Positions 51,911-60,514 of a stretch of 64,000 nt of DNA are shown here, one piece after another. A program made the translations under genes and the position numbers. The notes below the pieces were generated by a model. The model ran no database searches and had not been told where the DNA came from. It saw only the letters and a program-made list of their open reading frames with translations. Within the stretch, counting starts at the first letter, position 1; each line of letters begins with the position of its first letter. Origin of the DNA: Collinsella aerofaciens (GTDB lineage Bacteria > Actinomycetota > Coriobacteriia > Coriobacteriales > Coriobacteriaceae); assembly GCF_015553355.1 (NCBI RefSeq), contig NZ_JADNGN010000006.1:16288-80287 (forward strand). Direction: 5' to 3'.

Positions 51911-52351
51911 TTATCGAGCGTGCGCGTTCTCGTAGGCGCCTTTGATTTCTTCCGGCAAATTGTCGGGAATCAGCGCCTTCACTCTATCCTCGCTGCCATC
52001 TTGAATCGCCTGCTCGTAGTACCAGCATTTGAACTTCAACATGTCCAGGGCACGGTTCATCTTCGCGATCTCCGACTCCATGTGGGCCTTCCGTTCCTCG
52101 AACATAGCCTTGCGCTTGGGATAAGTGGACGGGCCCTCCGCGCACCATTCCATGAACAGCCGGATTTCCTTGATCTCCATTCCCGCCTTCTTCAGGCATT
52201 CGATGACTCGAAGCGCCTCGAGTTCCGTATCGCCGAATCGGCGAATGCCGGACGTCCGCTCCAGCCCCGGGAACAATCCCTGCTTGTCGTAATACCGCAG
52301 CGTGGAAACGGGCAAACCGAACATCTCCGCCACCTGTCCGATTGTGTACAT
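51911..52351 (-). CDS. MerR-family transcriptional regulator
   Basis: 146 residues: N-terminal MerR HTH MYTIGQVAEMFGLPVSTLRYYDKQGL and wing ERTSGIRRF, followed by a long dimerisation helix (ERKAHMESEIAKMNRALDMLKFKCWYYEQA). No metal-binding cysteines are seen, so it belongs to the drug/stress-type branch. Divergent from the flavodoxin remnant and decarboxylase/cupin gene, its likely targets. Confidence 0.9.
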   Translation of the reverse strand: MYTIGQVAEMFGLPVSTLRYYDKQGLFPGLERTSGIRRFGDTELEALRVIECLKKAGMEIKEIRLFMEWCAEGPSTYPKRKAMFEERKAHMESEIAKMNRALDMLKFKCWYYEQAIQDGSEDRVKALIPDNLPEEIKGAYENAHAR

Positions 52352-52456
52352 GGTTCCTCCGGATAAATCTCGAATTCACTCCTTGACCTAAAGTCAGGTT
52401 TAGGTATTACCTTCATTTTCGTCAATATAAATCGGTAGCGCAAGGGGTGGTCCGTA

Positions 52457-52555
52457 ATGGACAAAACGGTATTCGCCGGCGGCGTGAACGGTGTGGGCGA
52501 TATCGTCGGGCATCCCGTTCTAGAGTGGGCGCAACGAATGGGCATGGAAATCTAG
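52457..52555 (+). pseudogene. C-terminal remnant of a flavodoxin-type protein
   Basis: 32 codons (VFAGGVNGVGDIVGHPVLEWAQRMG) match the end of flavodoxin/FMN-reductase proteins. The FMN-binding part is missing; it lies between the MerR gene and the decarboxylase/cupin gene. Confidence 0.5.
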
Positions 52556-52619
52556 GCGGGCTACTTGGTCGCGCGGAGACAGATTCGTGTCCAGAACCAT
52601 CGATAGGAGGAAATCGATC

Positions 52620-53384
52620 ATGGCAATTAAGCAGACGGCGGGTAGAGATGCCCTGGGGGGCTTCGCCCCCAAATTCGCACAGCTCAACGACGATGTGCTG
52701 TTCGACGAGGTGTGGAGCCGAGAGGGCGAGCTCTCCCTGCGGGACCGTAGCATCGTGACGGTGGTGGCCCTGATGGCGCAGGGCCTGACGGACTCTTCGT
52801 TCCAATATCATCTGATGTCCGCAAAGAACAATGGCGTGACCAGGACGGAGATAGCGGAAATCCTTACACATGCGGCGTTTTACGCAGGATGGCCCAAGGC
52901 GTGGGCGGCCTTTCGCATGGCGAAGGAGGTCTGGGCGGATAGCGATGCTGCTGATGCAAGAGCTAAGCACCAAAACGAGATGGCCTTTCCTATCGGCGCC
53001 CCCAACGACGCATTTGCGAAGTACTTTATCGGGCAAAGCTACCTCGCGCCCCTTTCCACCAATCAGGTCGGCGTCTACAACGTGACGTTCGAGCCCGGCT
53101 GCCGCAACAACTGGCACATCCATCACGCCAAAAGCGGCGGCGGACAGATCCTTGTCTGCGTGGCTGGTCGAGGGTTTTACCAGGAATGGGGTAAACCGGC
53201 ACAGGAGCTGCGCCCTGGCGATGTAGTAAATATTCCCGCGGGCGTAAAGCATTGGCACGGAGCCGCGCCCGACAGCTGGTTCTCCCATCTCGCGCTGGAG
53301 GTTCCGGGCGAGGAGACCTCCAACGAGTGGTTGGAGCCCGTGGACGACGAGGAATACCTTACAGCGGCTGACAAGGAGGCTTAA
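52620..53384 (+). CDS. Carboxymuconolactone-decarboxylase-like / cupin fusion protein
   Basis: 254 residues. The first half is an AhpD/CMD-like helical domain (LNDDVLFDEVWSREGELSLRDRSIVTVVALMAQG..AEILTHAAFYAGWPKAWAAF); the usual CxxC of peroxidase-type members is absent. The second half is a cupin with metal ligands in NNWHIHHAK and GVKHWHGAAPDSWFSH. Such fusions are widespread stress-associated proteins. AGGAGG precedes the ATG. Probably controlled by the divergent MerR protein. Confidence 0.88.
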   Translation: MAIKQTAGRDALGGFAPKFAQLNDDVLFDEVWSREGELSLRDRSIVTVVALMAQGLTDSSFQYHLMSAKNNGVTRTEIAEILTHAAFYAGWPKAWAAFRMAKEVWADSDAADARAKHQNEMAFPIGAPNDAFAKYFIGQSYLAPLSTNQVGVYNVTFEPGCRNNWHIHHAKSGGGQILVCVAGRGFYQEWGKPAQELRPGDVVNIPAGVKHWHGAAPDSWFSHLALEVPGEETSNEWLEPVDDEEYLTAADKEA

Positions 53385-53462
53385 ACTTTGACACCCGAAT
53401 CAGAGCCATCGCTTCTATGGGCGTGATGTCCGGGCTGATGAAAGCGCAAAAGCCTCGCCACG

Positions 53463-54311
53463 TTACTCGTCTCCCACCCGCGCCACCGAGAGCAGGGTGC
53501 GCAAGTCGGCCTGGATCGCCTCTGCTTTGCTTCCGAGCTGCAGCGGAGCCGAGTCGCCCGAGATGTTTACGCTCAGCAGGTGCGCATCCGGCAGCTTTGC
53601 GGTCATGCTCCAGAATGGGAGCGTGATGATACCGGGGGTCATTTCGCCCACGCCAAGTTCCAGCAACAGCACGCGGCAATCGCTGCGCTCGCGCACGAAG
53701 CGCTCATATCGTTCGATACTCTCGCGCCATGCCGCGCCCTGCAGAAATGTGTCGTCGCGCACCCACGGCACAAGCTGCCAGCCGCAATGCGGGCAGCGGG
53801 GAACGTCCTCGCTGCGTACCTCAAACCTCTCCATCCCGGCAATCATGCGCTCAACGTAGGGGCTCGCGTCGAAGAGCTCGTCGCAGCATGGCTGCTTGCA
53901 CTGAAGGTATGCGAAGCTCCCCTGGTAGTTGCAGGTCCTCTCGGCGGGGAAGGCCTTTTCGACCTGGGTGTCCACATTGGTGCTCAGGATGAAGTAATCC
54001 TTATGGCCGATGAGGGACCGCAGGTCGAGATAGGGTTGTGAGGCCGGCTCGCGCAGCATGAAATCGATGTATCGCGCGTAGTAGGCCCATTGCTGCTCGA
54101 GGCTGGGGTAGAGGTGATAGAAGCCGTCGAAAAGGCTCTTGAAGCCAAAGGCTTTCTGCCAGTCCGCCATTCCGGCACACGTCATGCCCGCATGGTTGTA
54201 ATGGTTGAACCCGGCGGCGCTCGACATACCCGAGCCGATGCCGACGATGATGGCGTCGGCATCGTCGATGAGGCTTCGAAGCCTCATCGCTTCTCTTTCT
54301 AGAGGTGGCAT
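53463..54311 (-). CDS. Sir2-family protein C, class-M-like (third of three)
   Basis: 282 residues. NAD-binding GIGSGMSSAAGFN (24-36), core STNVDTQ with Asn112 and Asp114, and the catalytic His-Gly of classical sirtuins replaced by Gln130-Gly131, as in class M sirtuins (SirTM), which ADP-ribosylate proteins. The zinc cysteines are Cys138 and 142/143 with CPHC (173-176). It overlaps the preceding Sir2 gene by 13 bp. ADP-ribosyltransferase activity is inferred from this family resemblance; no macrodomain or lipoyl-carrier partner is seen nearby. Confidence 0.82.
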   Translation of the reverse strand: MPPLEREAMRLRSLIDDADAIIVGIGSGMSSAAGFNHYNHAGMTCAGMADWQKAFGFKSLFDGFYHLYPSLEQQWAYYARYIDFMLREPASQPYLDLRSLIGHKDYFILSTNVDTQVEKAFPAERTCNYQGSFAYLQCKQPCCDELFDASPYVERMIAGMERFEVRSEDVPRCPHCGWQLVPWVRDDTFLQGAAWRESIERYERFVRERSDCRVLLLELGVGEMTPGIITLPFWSMTAKLPDAHLLSVNISGDSAPLQLGSKAEAIQADLRTLLSVARVGDE

Positions 54312-54997
54312 CGAACGATCTCCTCGAAAGCCGGGGTCATATCGCCGTCAACGAGAATTGTCTCGCACGAAGCGTCGGGCGTCAGAGCCTGACTGTAGTT
54401 GAACACGATGTAGGTGGCGTGTTCGCAGGCGTTCGCGACCCGAGCGAGCATGCGCTTTATGACGCCGTTGCGCAGCCCCACGCCAAGTTCGAGGATGGCA
54501 ACCTTGTGGTTGCGATGCGCTTGCACAAGGTGCGCGAGATCTTCGAGCTGCGCCATGGCGAGGGCATCTGGGTGGGCGAGACGCTGCTCGTCAATCGACG
54601 TGCACGTACTCCCCTCCGTCTCGAGCACGTGGTTCTCGTTGAACCCTGCGCGTGCGAAGTGCCCGTCAATATTGCATGTGATCACGAAGGTATCAGCGTG
54701 CTCCGTAAGATGCCGCAGCCCGTTCATGATTGGGCCGGGCTCATACTCGACATACTCCTTTTGATGGAATCGATCGGCCCATCGGCGTCGCACGTTTGCA
54801 TCCGGAGAGGTGAGCCCCTGCAGTATGCAGCCGATGCCATCAGCCTGGGCGAGGTCTCCGTACGCTTCTTGGAAATGAGCATCGGCGTAGAAGAGGTTGA
54901 GCCCCTCTGCCATGTCGAGCCCGTTGCTGGCGCCGATGATGATAAGATCCGCCTCGGCAAGTGCCTGGCCGATACGAACCGCTTTTACCGTTTCCAT
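54299..54997 (-). CDS. Sir2-family protein B, degenerate (second of three)
   Basis: 232 residues, shorter than its neighbours. It keeps IIGASNGLDMAEGLN (20-34) and ITCNIDGHF (Asn109, Asp111), but the catalytic position is Glu128-Gly129 (ETEGS) and the four zinc cysteines are absent. A regulatory or inactive partner of the two flanking Sir2 proteins is plausible. The gene lies three bases from the upstream stop and overlaps the downstream gene, so the three are one translational unit. Confidence 0.78.
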   Translation of the reverse strand: METVKAVRIGQALAEADLIIIGASNGLDMAEGLNLFYADAHFQEAYGDLAQADGIGCILQGLTSPDANVRRRWADRFHQKEYVEYEPGPIMNGLRHLTEHADTFVITCNIDGHFARAGFNENHVLETEGSTCTSIDEQRLAHPDALAMAQLEDLAHLVQAHRNHKVAILELGVGLRNGVIKRMLARVANACEHATYIVFNYSQALTPDASCETILVDGDMTPAFEEIVRCHL

Positions 54998-55000
54998 GCG

Positions 55001-55966
55001 CTACCTACCCAGCGTCTTGCGCACGTCGGCGAGCACGTCGGCGATATCGGCACGAACGGCGAGCCCCCGATCCTCGATTGCACGGGGGAGAAACTGCGTC
55101 CTGTTGTTCACGGCGATGTAGCCAGCCTGCGGCAACTGCGCCGTGAGGGCCCAGAACGGCTCCTGGATAAACGCAGGCGTCATGCGGCCCACGCCCAGCT
55201 CGAGGAAAAGGATCCTCTGCCGCGCGTGCGCGTCGAGCCAGTCGGACACCTTGCGGTACTGCTCCTCGTAGAGCTCGCCCTGCAGGAAGTTGCCGTAGCC
55301 GCGAACCCAAGGGAACGCCTCTGCCCCGCAGTGCGGGCAGCGTGGCACGAATTCTGTCGGAACCTCAAGGCCGTCTCCCATGGCCTCTACCATGCGGGAG
55401 ACCGGCTCGACCGCGTCCCACACCTCGCCGGTGCAACAGTGGGAGCACTGGAAGAAGCGGTGATCGCCTTGGATCTCTGCTACCTTCTCCCAAGGGTAGA
55501 TTTTCATGAACTGCGTGTCCTGGTTGGTGGTGAGAACGAAGAAGTCTTTCTCGGTAAGAATGGCGTCGAGATCTTTGTAGGGCTCGCGCAGCGGGGCGTT
55601 GAGCGTGGTGTCGAGGAAGGTGGCAAGGTAGCCCCAGCGCGACTCGGCGGTGGGCCAGCGGTAGGACGACCCTTCAAAAGCGCCCCTGAAACCGTAGCGC
55701 TCGGCGAATTTGCCGAAATGCCTGCGATAGGTCGCGTTGTCTTCGTAGTAGAAGTCGCCGCCGCCCGCCGCGGAGAGCCCAGAGGCCCCGCCTACAAGCA
55801 CGCAATCGGCTTCATCGATCATGCGGGCAAACGTTTCGATTTGCTGGTCGTAGCGCTCGGGCTCGCGGGCACTCAGTTCATAGGGCGTGCCGCCGGTGCG
55901 GTAGGCGGCCTGATGGGAAAACGATTGGTTGGTGAGTTCGATAACGAGCCGCTCGTATAGAGTCAC
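55001..55966 (-). CDS. Sir2-family protein A, class-M-like (first of three)
   Basis: 321 residues from a GTG start at 55966 preceded by AAAGAGAG; no ATG fits. NAD loop VGGASGLSAAGGGDF (58-72), TTNQDTQF with Asn148 and Asp150, Gln166-Gly167 in place of His-Gly, and zinc cysteines 174, 177/178, 210 and 213. It opens the three-gene unit, divergent from a TetR regulator. Confidence 0.82.
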   Translation of the reverse strand: MTLYERLVIELTNQSFSHQAAYRTGGTPYELSAREPERYDQQIETFARMIDEADCVLVGGASGLSAAGGGDFYYEDNATYRRHFGKFAERYGFRGAFEGSSYRWPTAESRWGYLATFLDTTLNAPLREPYKDLDAILTEKDFFVLTTNQDTQFMKIYPWEKVAEIQGDHRFFQCSHCCTGEVWDAVEPVSRMVEAMGDGLEVPTEFVPRCPHCGAEAFPWVRGYGNFLQGELYEEQYRKVSDWLDAHARQRILFLELGVGRMTPAFIQEPFWALTAQLPQAGYIAVNNRTQFLPRAIEDRGLAVRADIADVLADVRKTLGR

Positions 55967-56109
55967 TTGATACTCTCTTTCAACTACAATGAACAGGTGT
56001 CTATAAAAAGTATCAGTGTTGATTTGCGTCAGAGCAATGAACAGTTTCAAGCTGCTGTCGATAAACGAGCGGCTTCTGGATATTGTTGAGCGCTGCAATT
56101 GGAGGGGCC
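55967..56109. promoter_or_regulatory. Divergent promoter region of the Sir2 operon and tetR
   Basis: 143 bp, AT-richer than its surroundings (TATAAAAAGTATCAG near 56001). TTGGAGGGG precedes the tetR ATG. No strong palindrome is seen. Confidence 0.45.
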
Positions 56110-56667
56110 ATGGAATCGGGGAAGATCGATCGTCGCCGACGCTATACGCTTTCGGTCATACGGGAGGCGTTCTTTGCGCTGCTGGCCGAGGTCGGCTTCG
56201 CGAAGATGACGGTGGCGGATATTTGCCGCTGTGCCGATATCAACCGCGGCACGTTCTATTTGCACTACGAGGACAAGTTCGCGCTGCTTGATGCACTTAT
56301 CGACGAGGCCCTGGCGGCGGCGCCCCCGCTTGAGGGAACGGAGGCGGAGGCTCTCTGCCAGCGCCCGCCGGCAAACGATGACTATTATCTGCTCTACTCG
56401 GATGACGATGCATACGCCCGGGTGGCACAGCGCGTCGTCGAGCGCGGCGCTGAGCAGATGGTTCCCTCGATCATGGAGGAGACCGGGCTCTCGCGCGAGG
56501 ACGCCTATCTGCTCTTCGTTCACAACGTCCAGGGAAATCTCGCGGTCAACCGCCTGCTCGGTTGGAGGCGAGGGCCCGAGTTCGCCCACGCCCAGGAGCT
56601 GCTCAGCACCTATTCCGAAGGGGGCATGCGGGCGGTATCGGCCCCTTGCACACCGATCGCGAATTAG
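56110..56667 (+). CDS. TetR/AcrR-family regulator
   Basis: 185 residues. N-terminal HTH RRYTLSVIREAFFALLAEVGFAKMTVADICRCADINRGTFYLHYEDK is diagnostic; the C-terminal ligand domain is of the TetR_C type. Divergent from the three Sir2 genes, which it probably represses. Its stop overlaps the convergent cupin gene by four bases. Confidence 0.9.
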   Translation: MESGKIDRRRRYTLSVIREAFFALLAEVGFAKMTVADICRCADINRGTFYLHYEDKFALLDALIDEALAAAPPLEGTEAEALCQRPPANDDYYLLYSDDDAYARVAQRVVERGAEQMVPSIMEETGLSREDAYLLFVHNVQGNLAVNRLLGWRRGPEFAHAQELLSTYSEGGMRAVSAPCTPIAN

Positions 56668-57017
56668 AACATGATAGCGTCGTCGGCTGTGAAGGCATCA
56701 AGGGATCCCTGCTTGACCTGAATGCAGACGTATGTGATGCCCGAGTCGGATGCGGCGCGGAACTGACGGTGTGCGGCGGGGGAAATGCGCAGCCAGTCGC
56801 CGGCTGCAAGCTCGATTTCCTCACCGTCGATCGTGACCGAGCCCGCGCCCTCGAGCACGCCATAGATCTCCTCGTTTTCCTTGTGTGCATGGACGAACGG
56901 GACGCCAGCGCCGGCGGGAAGATTGTTGACACTCACCTCTGCCCCGGTAAGTCCGAGCACTTCGTGCAGCTCGACACGGCTCTCATTGCCGATGTGGGTC
57001 TTTGCATAATTAGCCAT
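56664..57017 (-). CDS. Cupin-domain protein
   Basis: 117 residues, single cupin. Motif 1 is PFVHAHKENEEIYGVLEGAG and motif 2 GDWLRISPAAHRQF, giving three histidines and a glutamate as metal ligands. Probably a stress-related sugar/quinone-binding or isomerase-like protein. It is divergent from an HxlR regulator. Confidence 0.88.
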   Translation of the reverse strand: MANYAKTHIGNESRVELHEVLGLTGAEVSVNNLPAGAGVPFVHAHKENEEIYGVLEGAGSVTIDGEEIELAAGDWLRISPAAHRQFRAASDSGITYVCIQVKQGSLDAFTADDAIMF

Positions 57018-57100
57018 AATGGTTCCTCTCTTTGGGTTGATTTACCTTGCAGGCATCTCCTGCGTGAGTTATATTCAACGCGAAGGCGCATGCAAATACG

Positions 57101-57128
57101 AGTACGCACATATTTGTAACTGCGTACT
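57101..57128. promoter_or_regulatory. Operator-like inverted repeat between cupin and hxlR genes
   Basis: AGTACGC/GCGTACT arms separated by 14 bases, 17 bases before the hxlR start. The spacing and GTAC arms are like sites of HxlR-type regulators. Confidence 0.6.
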
Positions 57129-57144
57129 TTTTTGTGAAACCGGT

Positions 57145-57495
57145 ATGGTCAAGGAGGTTGGGTCTCCCGTGGTGGCGAAAGAGGAGCTTCCGGAGTGTCC
57201 GGTCGCAACGGCGGTAGCGCTCATTGGCGGCAAGTGGAAGCTGCTCATTATCCGTAACTTGCGCGTACGCCCCTGGCGTTTCAACGAGTTGCGCCGCGAC
57301 CTTGAGGGGATCTCTCAGAAGGTGCTTACCGACAGCCTGCGGCAGATGGAGGATGATGGGCTGGTCTTTCGCCACGACTATGGCGAGAATCCTCCCCGCG
57401 TTGAGTATGGCCTTACCGAGCTCGGCCGCCAGATGATGCCCGTCGTGGACTCGCTGGCAGACTTCGGCGCTTATTACAAGACGGTCGTTTCGTAG
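57145..57495 (+). CDS. HxlR-family transcriptional regulator
   Basis: 116 residues: CPVATAVALIGGKWKLLIIRNL..RPWRFNELRRDLEGISQKVLTDSLRQMEDDGLV, a winged HTH with the single cysteine near the N-terminus used for quinone/electrophile sensing in this family (Cys at about residue 19). It likely controls the divergent cupin gene and perhaps the flavin reductase downstream. Confidence 0.92.
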   Translation: MVKEVGSPVVAKEELPECPVATAVALIGGKWKLLIIRNLRVRPWRFNELRRDLEGISQKVLTDSLRQMEDDGLVFRHDYGENPPRVEYGLTELGRQMMPVVDSLADFGAYYKTVVS

Positions 57496-57594
57496 CGGAC
57501 GCGCTGCTTAGGGGGCGGAGAACCGCTACGAGGGTGCTAACGAAAACCTGTCCCGAATCATCGTGCGCCTGCGGCATGAAGAAGGGAGATTCTT

Positions 57595-58125
57595 ATGAAT
57601 ATCGTTGTATTGAGCGGCAGCCCGCGCAAGGGCGCCAATACCGACACCATGGTCGAGGCGTTTGCCGAGACCGCGCGCGAGGGCGGCAATACGGTCGAGG
57701 TCATCCGCGTTGCCGGCAAAAAGATCGCCGGCTGCCTGGGATGCCAGTACTGCTTTGCCCATGAGGGCACCTGCGTGCAAAAGGACGACATGGCCGGCGT
57801 GATCGAGTCGCTGAAAGACGCCGACATGGTTGTCTTCGCTTCGCCCATCTACTGGTTTGATATCACTGCGCAGGAGAAAGCTGCCATTGACCGCCTGTAC
57901 GCCTTCGGTGCTACAGGCTTCCCGTTCACCAAGACGGCCCTTTTACTCGATAGTCACAGTGAGGGCGTCTATGATGCGGCGATCGCTATGTACAAGTCAA
58001 CCTGCGCGTACTGCAAGTGGGAGGACCTGGGCATTGTCACCATCAGCGGTATGACCGAGCGCGATAGCATGGCATCGTCGCCCAAGTTGGAAGAGGTGCG
58101 AGAGCTCGCTCGCAAGCTTGCCTAG
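57595..58125 (+). CDS. NADPH-dependent FMN reductase / flavodoxin-like protein
   Basis: 176 residues with the FMN loop VLSGSPRKGANTD, a cysteine pair region AGCLGCQYCFAHEGTCVQKDDM typical of iron-sulfur flavoprotein-like reductases, and FASPIYWFDITAQEKAAIDR. Probably a quinone or azo-type reductase. GGGAG precedes the ATG; 100 bases after hxlR. Confidence 0.9.
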   Translation: MNIVVLSGSPRKGANTDTMVEAFAETAREGGNTVEVIRVAGKKIAGCLGCQYCFAHEGTCVQKDDMAGVIESLKDADMVVFASPIYWFDITAQEKAAIDRLYAFGATGFPFTKTALLLDSHSEGVYDAAIAMYKSTCAYCKWEDLGIVTISGMTERDSMASSPKLEEVRELARKLA

Positions 58126-58146
58126 CGCGCATTTCCAATAACGAAC

Positions 58147-58182
58147 AAGGCCCGAAAGGTTCATTTGAACCATTCGGGCCTT
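58147..58182. terminator. Hairpin between convergent genes
   Basis: Arms AAGGCCCGAA(A)GGTTCA/TGAACC(A)TTCGGGCCTT with two-base loop; serves the reductase gene and the convergent topoisomerase operon. Confidence 0.8.
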
Positions 58183-58228
58183 GCTGCGTTTCAAGGGAGC
58201 TGGGCTGTCGAAACCGGCCAGACGGCTG

Positions 58229-60469
58229 TTAATCAAACAGGCTCGGCATGTCGTTTTCTTTCATGAGGGCACCGGCTGAGGGGAGGCTCTGCGCGGTGAA
58301 CTTCTCGGCCGAGACACCGGCGCCAAGAATCTCCTCGGTTGTGCCGACAGTGGTGACCGAGCGGCCCTTCTTGGCCGTAAAGGCCTGGACGCCCTGCGTG
58401 TTGGTGGTCGTCTTGGTCTTGAGCAACGACGTGTTGAAGTTCATCAGGCGGTAGTCGCTCGAGACCAGCGCGATGTCGCGATCTTCCTTGAGCACCTGGG
58501 CATACTGCAGCTTGCTGCCGCCATAGATGGCGTTCTTGAGGCGCTTGCGGTTGGTCTTGGTGACGTATCCAGAAAGCGCGACGCGCACCACGCGGCCGTT
58601 CTCAAAGACGAATAGCACGTCGGCCTTGTAGTCCTCGGGGTCGATGACCCAGATGACGCTCTCGTCGGGTTCCATCTCAAGATCGGTCGGCAGGTACGAG
58701 CCCAGCTGGGCCGACTTGGTGTCCTCAAACGCTGCGACCTTGCACTTGTACACCTGGCTCTTGTTGGTAAAGACCAGCAGCTCGTGGGTGTTGGAGGACG
58801 GGAACTCGATAAAGGGTCTGTCGCCGTCCTTGTACTTGAGCGTGGTCGCCTTCTTGAGCACGCGGTCCGTCATCTTCTTAAGGTAGCCGTCGCGCGAGAG
58901 CATGATGGTGACCGGGTACTCCTCGACCTCGGGCTCCAAGCTTACCTCGATAACCTCATGGGGTTCGATTCTGCCCGTGCGGCGCGGCATCACGTACTTC
59001 TTGTTGACCGCGGCCAGCTCGTCGCTGATGACCTTCTTGATGTTCTCCTCGCTGGAGAGGATCTCCTCAAGCTCGGCAATCTCGCCCTCAAGCTTGGCAA
59101 TGTCCTTGGTGCGGTTGAGGATGTACTCCTCGTTGATGTTGCGGAGCTTAAGCTCGGCAACAAACTCGGCCTGGGTCTCGTCGATGTCGAAACCCTTCAT
59201 AAGGTTGGGCACGACCTCGGCCTCGAGCTTGGTGCCGCGGATGATGGCGATCGCCTTGTCGATGTCGAGCAGAATCGCCTCGAGGCCGTGCAGCAGGTGC
59301 AGGCGCTCGGACTTTTTGCCCAGGTCAAAGTTAATGCGTCGACGCGTGGACTCAATACGCCACTTGACCCACTCGTGCAAGATCTGGCGCACGCCCATAA
59401 CGCGGGGGTAGCCGTCGACCAGCACGTTGAAGTTGCACGAGAACGAGTCTTGCAGCGTGGTCGAGCGATAAAGCTTCGCCATGAGCTTGTCGGGGTCGAC
59501 ACCGCGCTTAAGGTCGATGGCGATGCGCAAACCCGAGAGGTCGGTTTCGTCGCGGATGTCAGCAATCTCCTTGACCTTGCCCTCTTTGGAGAGCTTAACG
59601 ATGCGCTCGATAATGACATCGGTCTTGGTGGTGTAGGGGATCTCGTAGACCTCGATGATGCGCTCTTCGGGAATCCAACGCCAGCGGGAGCGAATCTGGA
59701 AGCTGCCAAGGCCGGTCTCGACGATCTTCTCCATCTCCTCGCGGCGATAGATAATCTCGCCGCCGGTCGAGAAGTCGGGCATGGGCATGTACTCGAGCAG
59801 GTCGCAGTCGGGATCCTGCAGGTAGTGCATCGTGGCGGTGCAGACCTCGTTGAGGTTGAAACCGCAGATGTCGGACGCCATGGCGACGCCGATGCCCTTG
59901 TTGGCCGAGACGAGGATGTTGGGGAACGTGGTGGGCAGCAGACGCGGCTCCTTCATGGCGCCGTCGTAGCTGTCGACGAAGTCGACCGGGTCCTTGTCGA
60001 TGTCCTTGAAGATCTCGGCGCTGATGGGGGAGAGCTTGGCCTCGGTATAACGCGAGGCGGCGTAGCTCAGATCGCCCGAATAGTACTTGCCAAAGTTGCC
60101 CTTCGACTCCACGAAGGGGGCGAGCAGCGCCTCGTTGCCGGTTGCCAGACGCACCATCGTCTCGTAGATCGCGGCATCGCCGTGCGGGTTGAGCTTCATG
60201 GTCTGGCCCACGATGTTGGCGCTCTTCTGGCGCTCGCCCTTGAGCAGACCCATCTTGTACATGGTGTAGAGCAGCTTGCGGTGCGAGGGCTTAAAGCCGT
60301 CGATCTCGGGGAACGCACGCGAGACGTTGACGCTCATGGCGTAGGGCATGTAGTTGACCTCGAGCGTCTGCGTGATCGGCTGGTCGGTGACCTCGGAGTG
60401 CAGGCCGATGACGTTCTCGGCGTTAACCTGCTTTTTCTTTGGCTGGTTCTTCGTCTTCTTCTTTGCCAC
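58229..60469 (-). CDS. Type IIA DNA topoisomerase subunit A (second GyrA/ParC-like)
   Basis: 746 residues. The breakage-reunion domain has the active tyrosine in ASRYTEAKLSPISAEI (about residue 138), the GHPHGD-like stretch LNPHGDAAIYETMVRLA, and a C-terminal beta-pinwheel with loose repeats (FVFENGRVVRVALSGYVTK). The C-terminal domain is short and lacks a clear GyrA box, which fits a topoisomerase IV-like or accessory enzyme rather than the main gyrase. Its partner subunit B lies 45 bases upstream. Confidence 0.88.
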   Translation of the reverse strand: MAKKKTKNQPKKKQVNAENVIGLHSEVTDQPITQTLEVNYMPYAMSVNVSRAFPEIDGFKPSHRKLLYTMYKMGLLKGERQKSANIVGQTMKLNPHGDAAIYETMVRLATGNEALLAPFVESKGNFGKYYSGDLSYAASRYTEAKLSPISAEIFKDIDKDPVDFVDSYDGAMKEPRLLPTTFPNILVSANKGIGVAMASDICGFNLNEVCTATMHYLQDPDCDLLEYMPMPDFSTGGEIIYRREEMEKIVETGLGSFQIRSRWRWIPEERIIEVYEIPYTTKTDVIIERIVKLSKEGKVKEIADIRDETDLSGLRIAIDLKRGVDPDKLMAKLYRSTTLQDSFSCNFNVLVDGYPRVMGVRQILHEWVKWRIESTRRRINFDLGKKSERLHLLHGLEAILLDIDKAIAIIRGTKLEAEVVPNLMKGFDIDETQAEFVAELKLRNINEEYILNRTKDIAKLEGEIAELEEILSSEENIKKVISDELAAVNKKYVMPRRTGRIEPHEVIEVSLEPEVEEYPVTIMLSRDGYLKKMTDRVLKKATTLKYKDGDRPFIEFPSSNTHELLVFTNKSQVYKCKVAAFEDTKSAQLGSYLPTDLEMEPDESVIWVIDPEDYKADVLFVFENGRVVRVALSGYVTKTNRKRLKNAIYGGSKLQYAQVLKEDRDIALVSSDYRLMNFNTSLLKTKTTTNTQGVQAFTAKKGRSVTTVGTTEEILGAGVSAEKFTAQSLPSAGALMKENDMPSLFD

Positions 60470-60514
60470 GATATCCTCTTGAACTTCTTATGGGCCGTCG
60501 TTATCGATTTACTG

